Of a DNA stretch of 64,000 bases, positions 31,718-40,131 are shown piece by piece. Each line of letters begins with the position of its first letter. The stretch's first letter is position 1. The DNA is from Flavobacterium sp. CYK-55. Lineage in GTDB: Bacteria > Bacteroidota > Bacteroidia > Flavobacteriales > Flavobacteriaceae. The position numbers and the translations under genes were made by a program. The notes under the pieces were generated by a model, which did no database searches, was not told where the DNA came from, and was given only the letters and a program-made list of their open reading frames with translations. The DNA lies in NCBI RefSeq assembly GCF_018413465.1, contig NZ_JAHCDK010000001.1, positions 496,001 through 560,000 of the forward strand. The letters run 5' to 3'.

Positions 31718-32932
31718 TTATAAAAGCATTAATCGGGCTTTTTGAATGGCCTCAATCATATAATCAATTTCTTGTTGGGTATTGTAAAAAGCAAACGATG
31801 CGCGCACGGTTCCCGGAATTTGATAAAAATCCATAATCGGTTGGGCGCAATGATGTCCGGTTCTAACGGCGATTCCCTTTTTGTCAATAATGGTTCCGAT
31901 GTCATACGGATGAATTCCGTCAATATTAAAAGAAACCACCGAAGCTTTCTCACGCGCGGTTCCGTAAATTTTCAACCCTTCAATTTGAAGCAATTGCTCC
32001 GTTGCATATTCTAAAAGCGTATTTTCATAGGCTTGAATAGTGTCAAAACCCACAGAATTCAAATAATCAACGGCCACTCCCAAAACAATACCGCCGGCAA
32101 TATTGGGCGTTCCGGCTTCAAATTTATGAGGCAATCCCGCATAAGTTGTTTTTTCAAAACTGACCGTCGCTATCATTTCTCCTCCGCCTTGATACGGAGG
32201 TAATCGGTTGAGCCAACATTCTTTTCCGTACAAAATTCCCACACCGGTCGGGCCACACATTTTATGCCCTGAAAAAACATAAAAATCACAGTCTAAATCT
32301 TGCACATCGGGCTTTAAATGCGGAACTGCCTGTGCACCGTCAATCAAAACCGCTGCGCCAACTTGGTGCGCCAAAGCAATCATTTCTTTGACCGGATTAA
32401 TGGTTCCGAGTGCATTTGAAATATGGTTTACCGCTACGATTTTGGTTTTATCGTTGAGCAACGCTTTGTATTTTTCTTGAATCAGCTCGCCTTGCTCGTT
32501 CATTGGAATGACTTTTAAAACAGCCCCGGTTCGCTCGCAAAGCATTTGCCACGGAACGATATTGCTGTGATGCTCTAAAGCCGAAACCAAAACCTCATCG
32601 CCGGGCTTTAAAATCGAGGCAAAACCGTTGGCGATGGCATTGACTGAATGCGTTGTACCTGAAGTAAAAATCACTTCATAAGCATGCGTTGCATTGATAT
32701 GATTTTGAATTTTTTGACGAGACAACTCATAAGCATCAGTAGCCTTTTGGCTCAAAGTATGCACACCGCGATGAATATTGGCGTTGATTTGCTCGTAATA
32801 ATGCTGTATGGCGTCAATAACTACTTTGGGTTTTTGCGAAGTAGCTCCGTTGTCAAAATACACCAAGGGCTTGCCGTGAACGGTTTGAGAAAGTATCGGA
32901 AATTCCGCGCGGATTTGCTGAATGTCGGTCAT
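31718..32932 (-). CDS. sufS: Cysteine desulfurase SufS
   Basis: SufS is a PLP enzyme that converts cysteine to alanine and an enzyme-bound persulfide. The 404-residue protein shows the class V aminotransferase fold. The PLP lysine is in SGHKMCGPTG, cofactor-contact segments are VSALEHHSN and DGAQAVPH, and the catalytic cysteine loop is RTGHHCAQP near residue 360. The ALEHHSNIVPW and YQGGGEMI motifs are typical of SufS rather than IscS. A consensus promoter precedes it. It heads the block sufS, lipoprotein, sufE, DUF59, DUF2480, separated from sufBCD by an opposite-strand gene. Confidence 0.95.
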   Translation of the reverse strand: MTDIQQIRAEFPILSQTVHGKPLVYFDNGATSQKPKVVIDAIQHYYEQINANIHRGVHTLSQKATDAYELSRQKIQNHINATHAYEVIFTSGTTHSVNAIANGFASILKPGDEVLVSALEHHSNIVPWQMLCERTGAVLKVIPMNEQGELIQEKYKALLNDKTKIVAVNHISNALGTINPVKEMIALAHQVGAAVLIDGAQAVPHLKPDVQDLDCDFYVFSGHKMCGPTGVGILYGKECWLNRLPPYQGGGEMIATVSFEKTTYAGLPHKFEAGTPNIAGGIVLGVAVDYLNSVGFDTIQAYENTLLEYATEQLLQIEGLKIYGTAREKASVVSFNIDGIHPYDIGTIIDKKGIAVRTGHHCAQPIMDFYQIPGTVRASFAFYNTQQEIDYMIEAIQKARLMLL

Positions 32933-32954
32933 TTACTATTTAGAAAAATTCAAA

Positions 32955-32963
32955 ACAAAAGTA
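32955..32963 (-). promoter_or_regulatory. Candidate -7 promoter element of sufS
   Basis: On the minus strand this is TACTTTTGT, a perfect TAnnTTTGY match 23 bases before the sufS start. It implies sufS has its own promoter. Confidence 0.6.
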
Positions 32964-33049
32964 ATAAAATTGAAAGTCATACATCGCTAAGAAGTCGTTA
33001 ATAATTCAATTGTTTTGCTACTTTTACCCGAGTACAAAAAGTCTTACAG

Positions 33050-34390
33050 ATGAGAAAGTTTTTAAAGTTTTTTGGGCTCATTGTTTTAGCCGGATTGATA
33101 TATGGTGTCGCGGCCAATTATCCAAAACTTGAGTTGATATCGGGCTTTGCGGCCAAAAGTGTCGCTTCGGGTCATTTTATAGACCACCGTTCTTTGGAAC
33201 TCATCAACCAAACCGACAATGATTTACCGCTGGTTCGTTTGGCTAAAAACAGTTTTGACGATGCCGGAAAATGGGCGCTTTCATCAGTGTACGGACTTAA
33301 AGAACGCAAAGCCATTTATCGAGAAGGGTTAGGCGCCACACTCATTGATGATGATTTTGATTTGACATTGCCGTATGAGGTTCCGAATCGTTTGCAGCCG
33401 GGCATTCAAAAGCCTTATCCGCTGGGAACTTTACCTGAAAAAGACACCATTTTTGATGATATCGACACCCCAAAACTAAAAACCGCTATTGAAAACGCCT
33501 TTGATCAAAAGGGTGAAAAAAGCAAAAGAACCCGCGCGGTAGTTGTTTTATATAAAGATCATTTATTGGGCGAACAATACGCTCCGGGATTTAACAAAAA
33601 CTCAAAAATTCTGGGCTGGTCTATGACCAAAAGCATCACCGGAACCTATTTTGGTATTTTGCAACACCAACATAAAATCAACATCAACCAACCGGCACCC
33701 ATTGCTGAATGGCAAAAAGACGAGCGCAAAAAAATTACTTTGAATGATTTGCTGCACATGAACTCAGGCCTTGAATGGGAAGAGAATTACGAAAAGATTT
33801 GCGATGCCACTCAAATGCTTTTTCTATCCAAAGATATGTCACGGGTTCAGCTAGAAAAACCACTCATCGGCCCACCTAATCAAAGCTGGAATTACTCATC
33901 GGGAACCACCAATTTACTCTCTGGAATTTTGAAAAAACAGTTCAATTCACATCAACAATATTTAGACTTTTGGTACAGCAGTTTGCTCGATAAAATTGGC
34001 ATGTATTCAGCGCTGGTTGAAACCGACATGAGCGGAAACTTTGTAGGTTCATCGTACGGTTGGGCCACCGCGCGTGATTGGGCCAAATTCGGGCTTTTAT
34101 ACTTGCACAAAGGCAACTGGAACGGCGAACAAATCTTTGATGAAAACTGGGCAAAATACGTGTCAACGCCAACGCAAACTTCTAACGGAAACTACGGCGC
34201 GCAATTTTGGCTCAACGACGGCGGGAAATTCCCGGATGTGCCACGCGAAATGTTCTATTGCAGCGGGTTTCAAGGGCAAATGGTGGCTATATTTCCCAAG
34301 CATGATTTAGTGGTGGTACGCATGGGCACGAGCGAAGATTTTGATTTCAATGCGTTGCTCAGCGGTATTGTGAATAGCCTCAAAAAATAA
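33050..34390 (+). CDS. Membrane-anchored serine hydrolase (class C beta-lactamase/NylB-like)
   Basis: The 446-residue protein has an N-terminal hydrophobic segment (FGLIVLAGLIYGVAA) that acts as signal or anchor. Its serine hydrolase domain resembles class C beta-lactamase, penicillin-binding proteins and 6-aminohexanoate-dimer hydrolase. The nucleophile is Ser191 in SMTK (S-x-x-K194), and Tyr282 sits in NYSSGTTN where beta-lactamases have YxN. The late motif GFQGQMVAIFP corresponds to the KTG strand region. Its natural substrate is unknown, with peptides or amides likely. It lies on the plus strand between sufS (divergent) and sufD (convergent), breaking the SUF cluster. A weaker promoter-like TACTTTTAC is at 33019. 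Confidence 0.82.
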   Translation: MRKFLKFFGLIVLAGLIYGVAANYPKLELISGFAAKSVASGHFIDHRSLELINQTDNDLPLVRLAKNSFDDAGKWALSSVYGLKERKAIYREGLGATLIDDDFDLTLPYEVPNRLQPGIQKPYPLGTLPEKDTIFDDIDTPKLKTAIENAFDQKGEKSKRTRAVVVLYKDHLLGEQYAPGFNKNSKILGWSMTKSITGTYFGILQHQHKININQPAPIAEWQKDERKKITLNDLLHMNSGLEWEENYEKICDATQMLFLSKDMSRVQLEKPLIGPPNQSWNYSSGTTNLLSGILKKQFNSHQQYLDFWYSSLLDKIGMYSALVETDMSGNFVGSSYGWATARDWAKFGLLYLHKGNWNGEQIFDENWAKYVSTPTQTSNGNYGAQFWLNDGGKFPDVPREMFYCSGFQGQMVAIFPKHDLVVVRMGTSEDFDFNALLSGIVNSLKK

Positions 34391-34461
34391 ACGCAAACCT
34401 TATTCAAGTCTGCGTTATCATTTCTTAGTTGCTCAGCATCTCGTGCTCTTAGCAGTTTTAT

Positions 34462-35778
34462 CTATAAATCAAACCCCAAATTCACCCCGAGTTTGGTGGC
34501 GATAATTTTGGTAATGCGTTTTTTAAGTTCCGGAATTTTGATGCTTTCAATAACCTCATTTGAAAAAGCATACATCAGCAAAGCTTTTGCTTCTTTCTGC
34601 GGAATTCCGCGCTGTTGCATGTAAAACATCGCTGTTTCATCGAGCTGTCCGATGGTACAACCGTGCGAACATTTTACATCATCGGCAAAAATTTCAAGCT
34701 GCGGTTTGGCATTAATTGTGGCTTTATCGCTCAGTAAAATATTGTTGTTTTGCTGAAAAGCATCGGTTTTTTGCGCCTCTTTTTCAACGTAGATTTTTCC
34801 GTTAAAAACACCTGTTGCACTGTCGTTCAAAATGCATTTGTAGTTTTGATGACTCTCGCAATTGGGCTGCGCATGATGCACAAGCGTGTAGTGATCAACG
34901 TGTTGTTTATCGCCAATAATCGTAATGCCTTTCAAGGTAGAATCAATACGTTCACCCAAATGATAAAAGTTTAGGTTGTTGCGTGTGATGTTTCCGCCAA
35001 ATGAAAAAGTATGCACTGAAACGCGGCTTTCTTGTCTTTGTGCAATATAAGTATTGTCAATCAGATTGGCTGATGACAGGTCGTTTTGTACTTTGTAATA
35101 ATCAACAATGGCGCGCTTTTGGGCAAAAACTTCGGTTACTGAATTGGTCAAAACCGGGTTTTCGTTCAAACTCTGATGACGCTCAATGATTTGAACATGT
35201 GCGTTCTCTCCGACCACCACCAAATTGCGCGGTTGCACCATGAGCGCGTCTTCTTTTCCGGTAGAGAAATAGATGATTTCAATCGGTTTTTCAACCACTT
35301 TGCTTTTCGGAATATGAATATATGCACCCTCGGCAGCAAAAGCGGTATTAAGTGTGGTAAGGCTTTCTTCGCGACTGGCGGTTTTATTGAAATACTCATC
35401 GATAATCATTTTGTATTTCGGCTTGTGAAGTGCCGATGACATCAAGCAAACATCAATGCCGTCGTGCGTAGTTGCCGATAAAAACGAGCTGTATTTTCCG
35501 TCGATGAAAACCACTTTGTAGCTGTCAATTTCGTGCAAAAAGTATTTTTTTACATCGGCAAATTCAACCGCAGGCTCGTGTTTCGGAAAAACCGAATAAT
35601 CGTTTTTGAGCACAGAATTGAGCGAAGTATATTTCCAAGCTTCTTCTTTTTTGGTTGGGAAGCCTTTGTTTTCAAAATTCTTGATGGCTGCACCGCGCAA
35701 ATCGTGCAGGTTTGAGTCAACATCAATGTGCTGCTCAAAAGCCATAAAAGATGAGATAAGCTTTTCTTTGAGTTCCAT
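34462..35778 (-). CDS. sufD: Fe-S cluster assembly protein SufD
   Basis: SufD is the partner of SufB in the SufBC2D scaffold. The 438-residue protein has the SufD start (FPTKKEEAWKYTSL) and a right-handed beta-helix core. The C-terminal SUF-FeS domain includes the conserved VKCSHGCTIGQLDETAMFYMQQRG segment, seen here as CSHGCT and FYMQQRGI. The histidine in CSHGC belongs to the cluster-forming interface in the family. Its start codon overlaps the sufC stop by one base (TAATG), so translation is probably coupled. It ends the sufA-B-C-D block. Confidence 0.94.
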   Translation of the reverse strand: MELKEKLISSFMAFEQHIDVDSNLHDLRGAAIKNFENKGFPTKKEEAWKYTSLNSVLKNDYSVFPKHEPAVEFADVKKYFLHEIDSYKVVFIDGKYSSFLSATTHDGIDVCLMSSALHKPKYKMIIDEYFNKTASREESLTTLNTAFAAEGAYIHIPKSKVVEKPIEIIYFSTGKEDALMVQPRNLVVVGENAHVQIIERHQSLNENPVLTNSVTEVFAQKRAIVDYYKVQNDLSSANLIDNTYIAQRQESRVSVHTFSFGGNITRNNLNFYHLGERIDSTLKGITIIGDKQHVDHYTLVHHAQPNCESHQNYKCILNDSATGVFNGKIYVEKEAQKTDAFQQNNNILLSDKATINAKPQLEIFADDVKCSHGCTIGQLDETAMFYMQQRGIPQKEAKALLMYAFSNEVIESIKIPELKKRITKIIATKLGVNLGFDL

Positions 35779-36530
35779 TATGCTTCTTGCTCTTGTTTGA
35801 TCCAGTCGTACCCTTTTTCTTCAAGCTCTAAAGCCAAATCAGCACCGCCGGTTTTAACGATTTTTCCATCCATCAAAACATGCACAAAATCAGGAATGAT
35901 ATAATCGAGCAAACGCTGATAGTGCGTGATGACCAAAACGGCATTGTATTGGTTTTTGAGTTTGTTGACACCGTTGGCTACAATACGCAAAGCGTCAATA
36001 TCCAAGCCTGAATCGGTTTCGTCGAGAATGGCAATTTTGGGTTCAAGCATGGCCATCTGGAAGATTTCATTTCTCTTTTTTTCACCGCCTGAAAAACCTT
36101 CATTGAGCGAACGCGACAAAAACTTGCGGTCCATTTCTAAAAGCTCTGATTTTTCGCGGATTTTTTTGAGCATTTCGTTGGCCGGCATTTCTTCTTCGCC
36201 ATTGGCTTTGCGCTTTTCATTGATGGCTGTTTTGATGAAATTCGTCACCGAAACGCCCGGAATTTCTACCGGATACTGAAACGACAAAAACACACCTTTG
36301 TGCGCGCGCTCTTCAGGTGCTAATTCTGAGATATCTTCGCCGTCGAGCGTGATTTGTCCTTCTGAAACTTCGTAGTTTTCGTTTCCGGCAATAATCGAAG
36401 AAAGCGTGCTTTTTCCGGCTCCGTTCGGGCCCATAATGGCGTGTACTTCACCAGCTTTGATTTCAAGATCAATGCCTTTTAATATTTCTTTGTCTTCAAC
36501 ACTTGCGTGTAGGTTTTTTATGTTTAACAT
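35778..36530 (-). CDS. sufC: Fe-S cluster assembly ATPase SufC
   Basis: SufC is the ABC-type ATPase that drives conformational changes of the SufBCD scaffold. The 250-residue protein has Walker [10 protein letters not shown] (34-42), the SufC-specific signature [11 protein letters not shown], Walker B with catalytic glutamate [12 protein letters not shown], and the H-loop ITHYQRLL. It lies 30 bases behind sufB and overlaps sufD by one base. Confidence 0.96.
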   Translation of the reverse strand: MLNIKNLHASVEDKEILKGIDLEIKAGEVHAIMGPNGAGKSTLSSIIAGNENYEVSEGQITLDGEDISELAPEERAHKGVFLSFQYPVEIPGVSVTNFIKTAINEKRKANGEEEMPANEMLKKIREKSELLEMDRKFLSRSLNEGFSGGEKKRNEIFQMAMLEPKIAILDETDSGLDIDALRIVANGVNKLKNQYNAVLVITHYQRLLDYIIPDFVHVLMDGKIVKTGGADLALELEEKGYDWIKQEQEA

Positions 36531-36560
36531 CTTTTGAATGTGATTTTAAAATTTAAATGA

Positions 36561-38009
36561 TTAACCCACTGATCCTTCCAGCGAAATTTCGAGTAGTTTT
36601 TGTGCTTCTACGGCAAATTCCATCGGAAGTTTATTGAGTACTTCTTTGCTGAAACCATTCACGATAAGCGCAATGGCTTTTTCAGTCGGGATGCCGCGTT
36701 GGTTGCAGTAAAACACTTGGTCTTCGCCAATTTTTGAAGTCGTGGCTTCGTGCTCAATTTTGGCCGTAGCATTCTTGCTTTCGATATACGGAAAAGTATG
36801 CGCTCCACAGTTGTTGCCCATGAGCAAAGAATCGCATTGTGAAAAGTTGCGGGCGTTATCCGCTCTGGAACCGATTTGCACCAATCCGCGGTAGCTGTTT
36901 TGCGATTTTCCGGCAGAAATTCCTTTGGAAATAATGGTTGACTTGGTGTTTTTGCCCAAGTGAATCATCTTGGTTCCGGTATCAGCTTGCTGAAAATTAT
37001 TGGTCACAGCAATCGAGTAAAATTCACCGATTGAGTGATCACCTTTGAGCACACAACTTGGGTATTTCCAAGTTACGGCTGAACCGGTTTCAACTTGTGT
37101 CCAAGAAATTTTGGCGCTCGTCTCACACAATCCGCGTTTGGTGACGAAATTAAATACGCCGCCTTTGCCTTCTTTGTTGCCTGGATACCAATTCTGTACC
37201 GTTGAATATTTAATTTCAGCTCTGTCTAGCGCTATGAGCTCTACCACCGCTGCATGCAATTGATTTTCATCACGCGTGGGCGCAGTACATCCTTCAAGAT
37301 AAGAAACATAACTGTCTTGATCGGCTATAACCAGGGTTCTTTCAAACTGACCGGTTCCGGCTTGGTTGATGCGGAAATAGGTAGAAAGTTCCATCGGGCA
37401 ACGAACGCCTTTGGGAATATAACAAAACGAACCGTCAGAAAAAACGGCTGAATTCAAAGCTGCGTAAAAATTATCTTTCGGCGGAACAACCGTTCCTAAA
37501 TACTGACGAACTAAATCTGGATATTCGCGAATGGCTTCAGAAATCGAACAGAAAATAATGCCTTTCTCGGCCAAGGTTTTTTTAAAAGTAGTGGCCACTG
37601 AAACTGAATCAACCACAATATCCATAGCCACTCCGGCCAAAGCTTTTTGTTCGTCCAATGAAATTCCGAGTTTTTTGAAGGTTTCCAAAAGTTCGGGGTC
37701 AACCTCGTCTAAGCTATTGTATTTGGCTTTTTTACTGGGTGCAGAATAGTATGAAATAGCTTGAAAATTGGGCTTTTCATAGTGAACATTGGCCCACTCC
37801 GGCTCGGTCATTTCTTGCCAAGCGCGAAAAGCTTCTAAACGCCAATCGGTCATCCATTCAGGCTCTTCTTTGCGCTGTGAAATGGCTCTGATAATATCTT
37901 CATTGAGCCCGACAGGAAACGTTTCAGATTCTATATCCGTATAAAATCCGTATTCGTACTCTTTGTTTTCGAGTTCAATTTTTAAATCGTCTTCGGTGTA
38001 TTTTGACAT
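36561..38009 (-). CDS. sufB: Fe-S cluster assembly protein SufB
   Basis: SufB is the scaffold subunit that receives sulfur from SufE and builds the cluster. The 482-residue protein shows the family landmarks: [34 protein letters not shown] (seen as [10 protein letters not shown]), [25 protein letters not shown] and the C-terminal [20 protein letters not shown] segment. It is located 12 bases after the A-type carrier gene and 30 bases before sufC, in the promoter-proximal part of the first SUF block. Confidence 0.96.
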   Translation of the reverse strand: MSKYTEDDLKIELENKEYEYGFYTDIESETFPVGLNEDIIRAISQRKEEPEWMTDWRLEAFRAWQEMTEPEWANVHYEKPNFQAISYYSAPSKKAKYNSLDEVDPELLETFKKLGISLDEQKALAGVAMDIVVDSVSVATTFKKTLAEKGIIFCSISEAIREYPDLVRQYLGTVVPPKDNFYAALNSAVFSDGSFCYIPKGVRCPMELSTYFRINQAGTGQFERTLVIADQDSYVSYLEGCTAPTRDENQLHAAVVELIALDRAEIKYSTVQNWYPGNKEGKGGVFNFVTKRGLCETSAKISWTQVETGSAVTWKYPSCVLKGDHSIGEFYSIAVTNNFQQADTGTKMIHLGKNTKSTIISKGISAGKSQNSYRGLVQIGSRADNARNFSQCDSLLMGNNCGAHTFPYIESKNATAKIEHEATTSKIGEDQVFYCNQRGIPTEKAIALIVNGFSKEVLNKLPMEFAVEAQKLLEISLEGSVG

Positions 38010-38021
38010 TTGATTGTGGGT

Positions 38022-38351
38022 TTATAGTGAAAAAGATTCTCCGCAGCCGCAAGTTCTGCTGGCGTTTGGATTATTGAAAACAAATCCTTTTCCGTTGAGT
38101 CCGCCCGAATATTCAAGCGTGGTTCCGACCAAATACAAAAATGATTTTTTCTCTACGGCAATGCGTATTTGATTGTCTTCAAACACTTTGTCGTTTTCTG
38201 AAATTTCTTTATCAAATTTCAATTCATACGACAAACCTGAGCATCCGCCGCTTTTGACACCTACACGCACAAAGTCTTTGTGGGCATCAAATCCGTCGTC
38301 TTTCATCATTTCAACTATTTTTTTGCTGGCCGATTCTGATACTTGTATCAT
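38022..38351 (-). CDS. sufA: A-type Fe-S carrier (IscA/SufA/HesB family)
   Basis: The 109-residue carrier protein transfers assembled clusters to target proteins. It contains the three conserved cysteines of the family: Cys37 in SGGCSGLSYEL and Cys101/Cys103 in RTCGCGESF. A consensus promoter lies 30 bases upstream, making this the first gene of the SUF block. The symbol is assigned by operon position, since A-type carriers are hard to subdivide by sequence. Confidence 0.92.
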   Translation of the reverse strand: MIQVSESASKKIVEMMKDDGFDAHKDFVRVGVKSGGCSGLSYELKFDKEISENDKVFEDNQIRIAVEKKSFLYLVGTTLEYSGGLNGKGFVFNNPNASRTCGCGESFSL

Positions 38352-38380
38352 AGCTGATTTTGATTTTGTCTAAATTAACG

Positions 38381-38389
38381 GCAAAGATA
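38381..38389 (-). promoter_or_regulatory. Candidate -7 promoter element of the sufA-B-C-D block
   Basis: On the minus strand this is TATCTTTGC, a perfect TAnnTTTGY match 30 bases before the sufA start. Confidence 0.6.
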
Positions 38390-38524
38390 CATTAAAATAA
38401 ACGTTTTGCCAGAGCGGCATTTGATTTTTAAATACAATCTTAACATAGAAAAAAATAATGCCGGCGGTATTTCAGAGTGATTTTACGTAATTTGGTCAAC
38501 TTTAAATAATCAGATTTATTGGTC

Positions 38525-39382
38525 ATGAAATTACATTCGATTGAAACTGGCAATTTTAAATTAGACGGCGGTGCTATGTTTGGCGTAGTTCCTAAAACCA
38601 TTTGGAGTAAAACAAATCCGGCTGACAACAACAATTTAATTGATTTAGCCGCACGCTGTTTGCTTATTGAAGATGGTAATCGTCTGATATTGATTGACAC
38701 CGGTTTGGGCAACAAACAATCTGAAAAATTCTTTGGATATTATTCGCTTTGGGGCGACCACAACCTAGATAAATCTCTACAAAAAGCTGGTTTTCATAGA
38801 GATGATATTACTGATGTGTTCATGACGCATTTGCATTTTGACCATTGTGGCGGAAGTGTACAGTGGAATAAAGACAAAACCGGTTATGAAGTAGCTTTTA
38901 AAAATGCTCGTTTTTGGAGCAACGAAAACCACTGGAAATGGGCTACAGAACCCAATGCTCGTGAAAAAGCATCTTTTTTGTCTGAGAATATTTTGCCCAT
39001 GCAAGAAAGTGGTCAACTCAACTTTATCAAAAGAAATGAAAGTGACTTTGTTGCTGAATCAGAATTAGGTTTTGGGGTTTTCTTTGCTGATGGACATACC
39101 GAAAAAATGATGATTCCACACATACAATACAACGGAAAAACCATTTGCTTTATGGCGGATTTATTACCTACCGCCGGGCATATTCCGTTGCCTTACGTCA
39201 TGGGATATGACACTCGGCCACTGCTCACGCTTCCTGAAAAAGAAAAATTCCTAAATGCTGCTGCTGACCAAAATTATTATTTGTTTTTAGAGCATGACGC
39301 GCACAACGAAATCATAACGGTTGAAAGAACTGAAAGAGGTATTCGTTTGAATAATGTTTTTAAATGTGGTGATGTTTTATAA
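38525..39382 (+). CDS. MBL-fold metallo-hydrolase
   Basis: The 285-residue cytoplasmic enzyme has the metallo-beta-lactamase dinuclear metal motif HLHFDHCGG, with ligands His102, His104, Asp106 and His107. It is followed by a histidine strand (FFADGHTEKMM), the bridging aspartate in CFMADLLPT and a late histidine (LEHDAHNE). It resembles the branch with lactonase-like and other hydrolases; the substrate is unknown. The ATG at 38525 is preferred over the TTG two codons earlier. It is followed after 100 bases by a MarR regulator on the same strand, which may control it or simply be a neighbour. Confidence 0.87.
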   Translation: MKLHSIETGNFKLDGGAMFGVVPKTIWSKTNPADNNNLIDLAARCLLIEDGNRLILIDTGLGNKQSEKFFGYYSLWGDHNLDKSLQKAGFHRDDITDVFMTHLHFDHCGGSVQWNKDKTGYEVAFKNARFWSNENHWKWATEPNAREKASFLSENILPMQESGQLNFIKRNESDFVAESELGFGVFFADGHTEKMMIPHIQYNGKTICFMADLLPTAGHIPLPYVMGYDTRPLLTLPEKEKFLNAAADQNYYLFLEHDAHNEIITVERTERGIRLNNVFKCGDVL

Positions 39383-39450
39383 CCTAGTTTATATGTACTA
39401 ACCATTCTCAGGCTTTATTTATCAGGGTTTTAACGAGATGTTAAATTTTA

Positions 39451-39464
39451 TTTGATATATCAAA
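39451..39464. promoter_or_regulatory. Perfect palindrome TTTGATATATCAAA, likely MarR operator
   Basis: A 14-base perfect palindrome lies 19 bases upstream of the MarR start codon, immediately before a promoter-like TACTTTTAC at 39472. The size and symmetry suit binding by a MarR dimer, so autoregulation is likely. Confidence 0.55.
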
Positions 39465-39483
39465 AGTTTTTTACTTTTACCTC

Positions 39484-39921
39484 ATGGAAAGACTTGAGAC
39501 CATTAATTTTTATCTTTTAGACAAAGCCATTCGCACCTACCGAATGTATTCTCAAAAGAAGCTCAAAGAAAACGGCTATAAAATTACGGTTGATCAATGG
39601 CTCATCATAAAAGTTTTGATGGAAAATCCGGGTATTTCGCAACAAGATATTGCCGAAAAAGTTTTTAAAGACAATGCCTCGGTAACCCGCATTATTGAAC
39701 TGTTGGTCAAATCAAAATATTTACACCGTAAAGTCAATCCAAAAGACCGAAGAACTTCTATTCTAACAGTAACATCCGAAGGTGAAGACATAATTGAAAA
39801 AGTCCAAAATTTAGTGTTGCAAAACCGAAGAGTTGCGCAAACCGGTCTAACCATTGAAGAGCTGGAAAGCTTGAATGCAACACTCAAAAAAATCATCCAT
39901 AATTGTCAATCAACTCAATAA
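39484..39921 (+). CDS. MarR family transcriptional regulator
   Basis: The 145-residue protein has the MarR winged helix-turn-helix. VDQWLIIKVLMENPGISQQDIAEKVFKDNASVTRII contains the recognition helix (NASVTRIIELLVK), and the wing is KVNPKDRRTSILTVTSEG. Flanking N- and C-terminal helices would form the dimer. MarR proteins usually repress nearby genes and respond to phenolic or oxidative ligands. The palindrome just upstream is a good operator candidate. The MBL-fold gene upstream on the same strand is the most obvious possible target besides itself. Confidence 0.92.
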   Translation: MERLETINFYLLDKAIRTYRMYSQKKLKENGYKITVDQWLIIKVLMENPGISQQDIAEKVFKDNASVTRIIELLVKSKYLHRKVNPKDRRTSILTVTSEGEDIIEKVQNLVLQNRRVAQTGLTIEELESLNATLKKIIHNCQSTQ

Positions 39922-39933
39922 ACAACTACTCTT

Positions 39934-40005
39934 ATGATTAAATTAATTTATGTGGTAACGCTTTGGGTCATTTCCACTTTTATTTTTGTACTATCATTAT
40001 TCTGA
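39934..40005 (+). CDS. Possible 23-residue hydrophobic microprotein
   Basis: A short frame starts 12 bases after the MarR stop and encodes 23 residues. These comprise MIKLIYVV, a Trp-containing hydrophobic centre and the end FVLSLF, enough for one membrane-spanning helix. The placement would make it co-transcribed with the regulator. There is no further support, and a chance open frame in AT-rich DNA is quite possible. Confidence 0.3.
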   Translation: MIKLIYVVTLWVISTFIFVLSLF

Positions 40006-40102
40006 TTATTAAAACTTAGCTTGCTTTTTCCAGGGTCAACGCGGCAAAAATTTGCGTGATAAATTATTGTTAACCAAGCTATTTTGTTTAAACGAACCTG
40101 AT

Positions 40103-40111
40103 TACATTTGA
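40103..40111 (+). promoter_or_regulatory. Candidate -7 element of the S8 peptidase gene, with upstream TTTTG
   Basis: TACATTTGA fits TAnnTTTG, 20 bases before the ATG at 40132. A TTTTG at 40082-40086, 16 bases upstream, may be the -33 element. It overlaps the in-frame TTG at 40108, excluding that as the start. Confidence 0.55.
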
Positions 40112-40131
40112 ACCTCATAAAAATTAATAAA

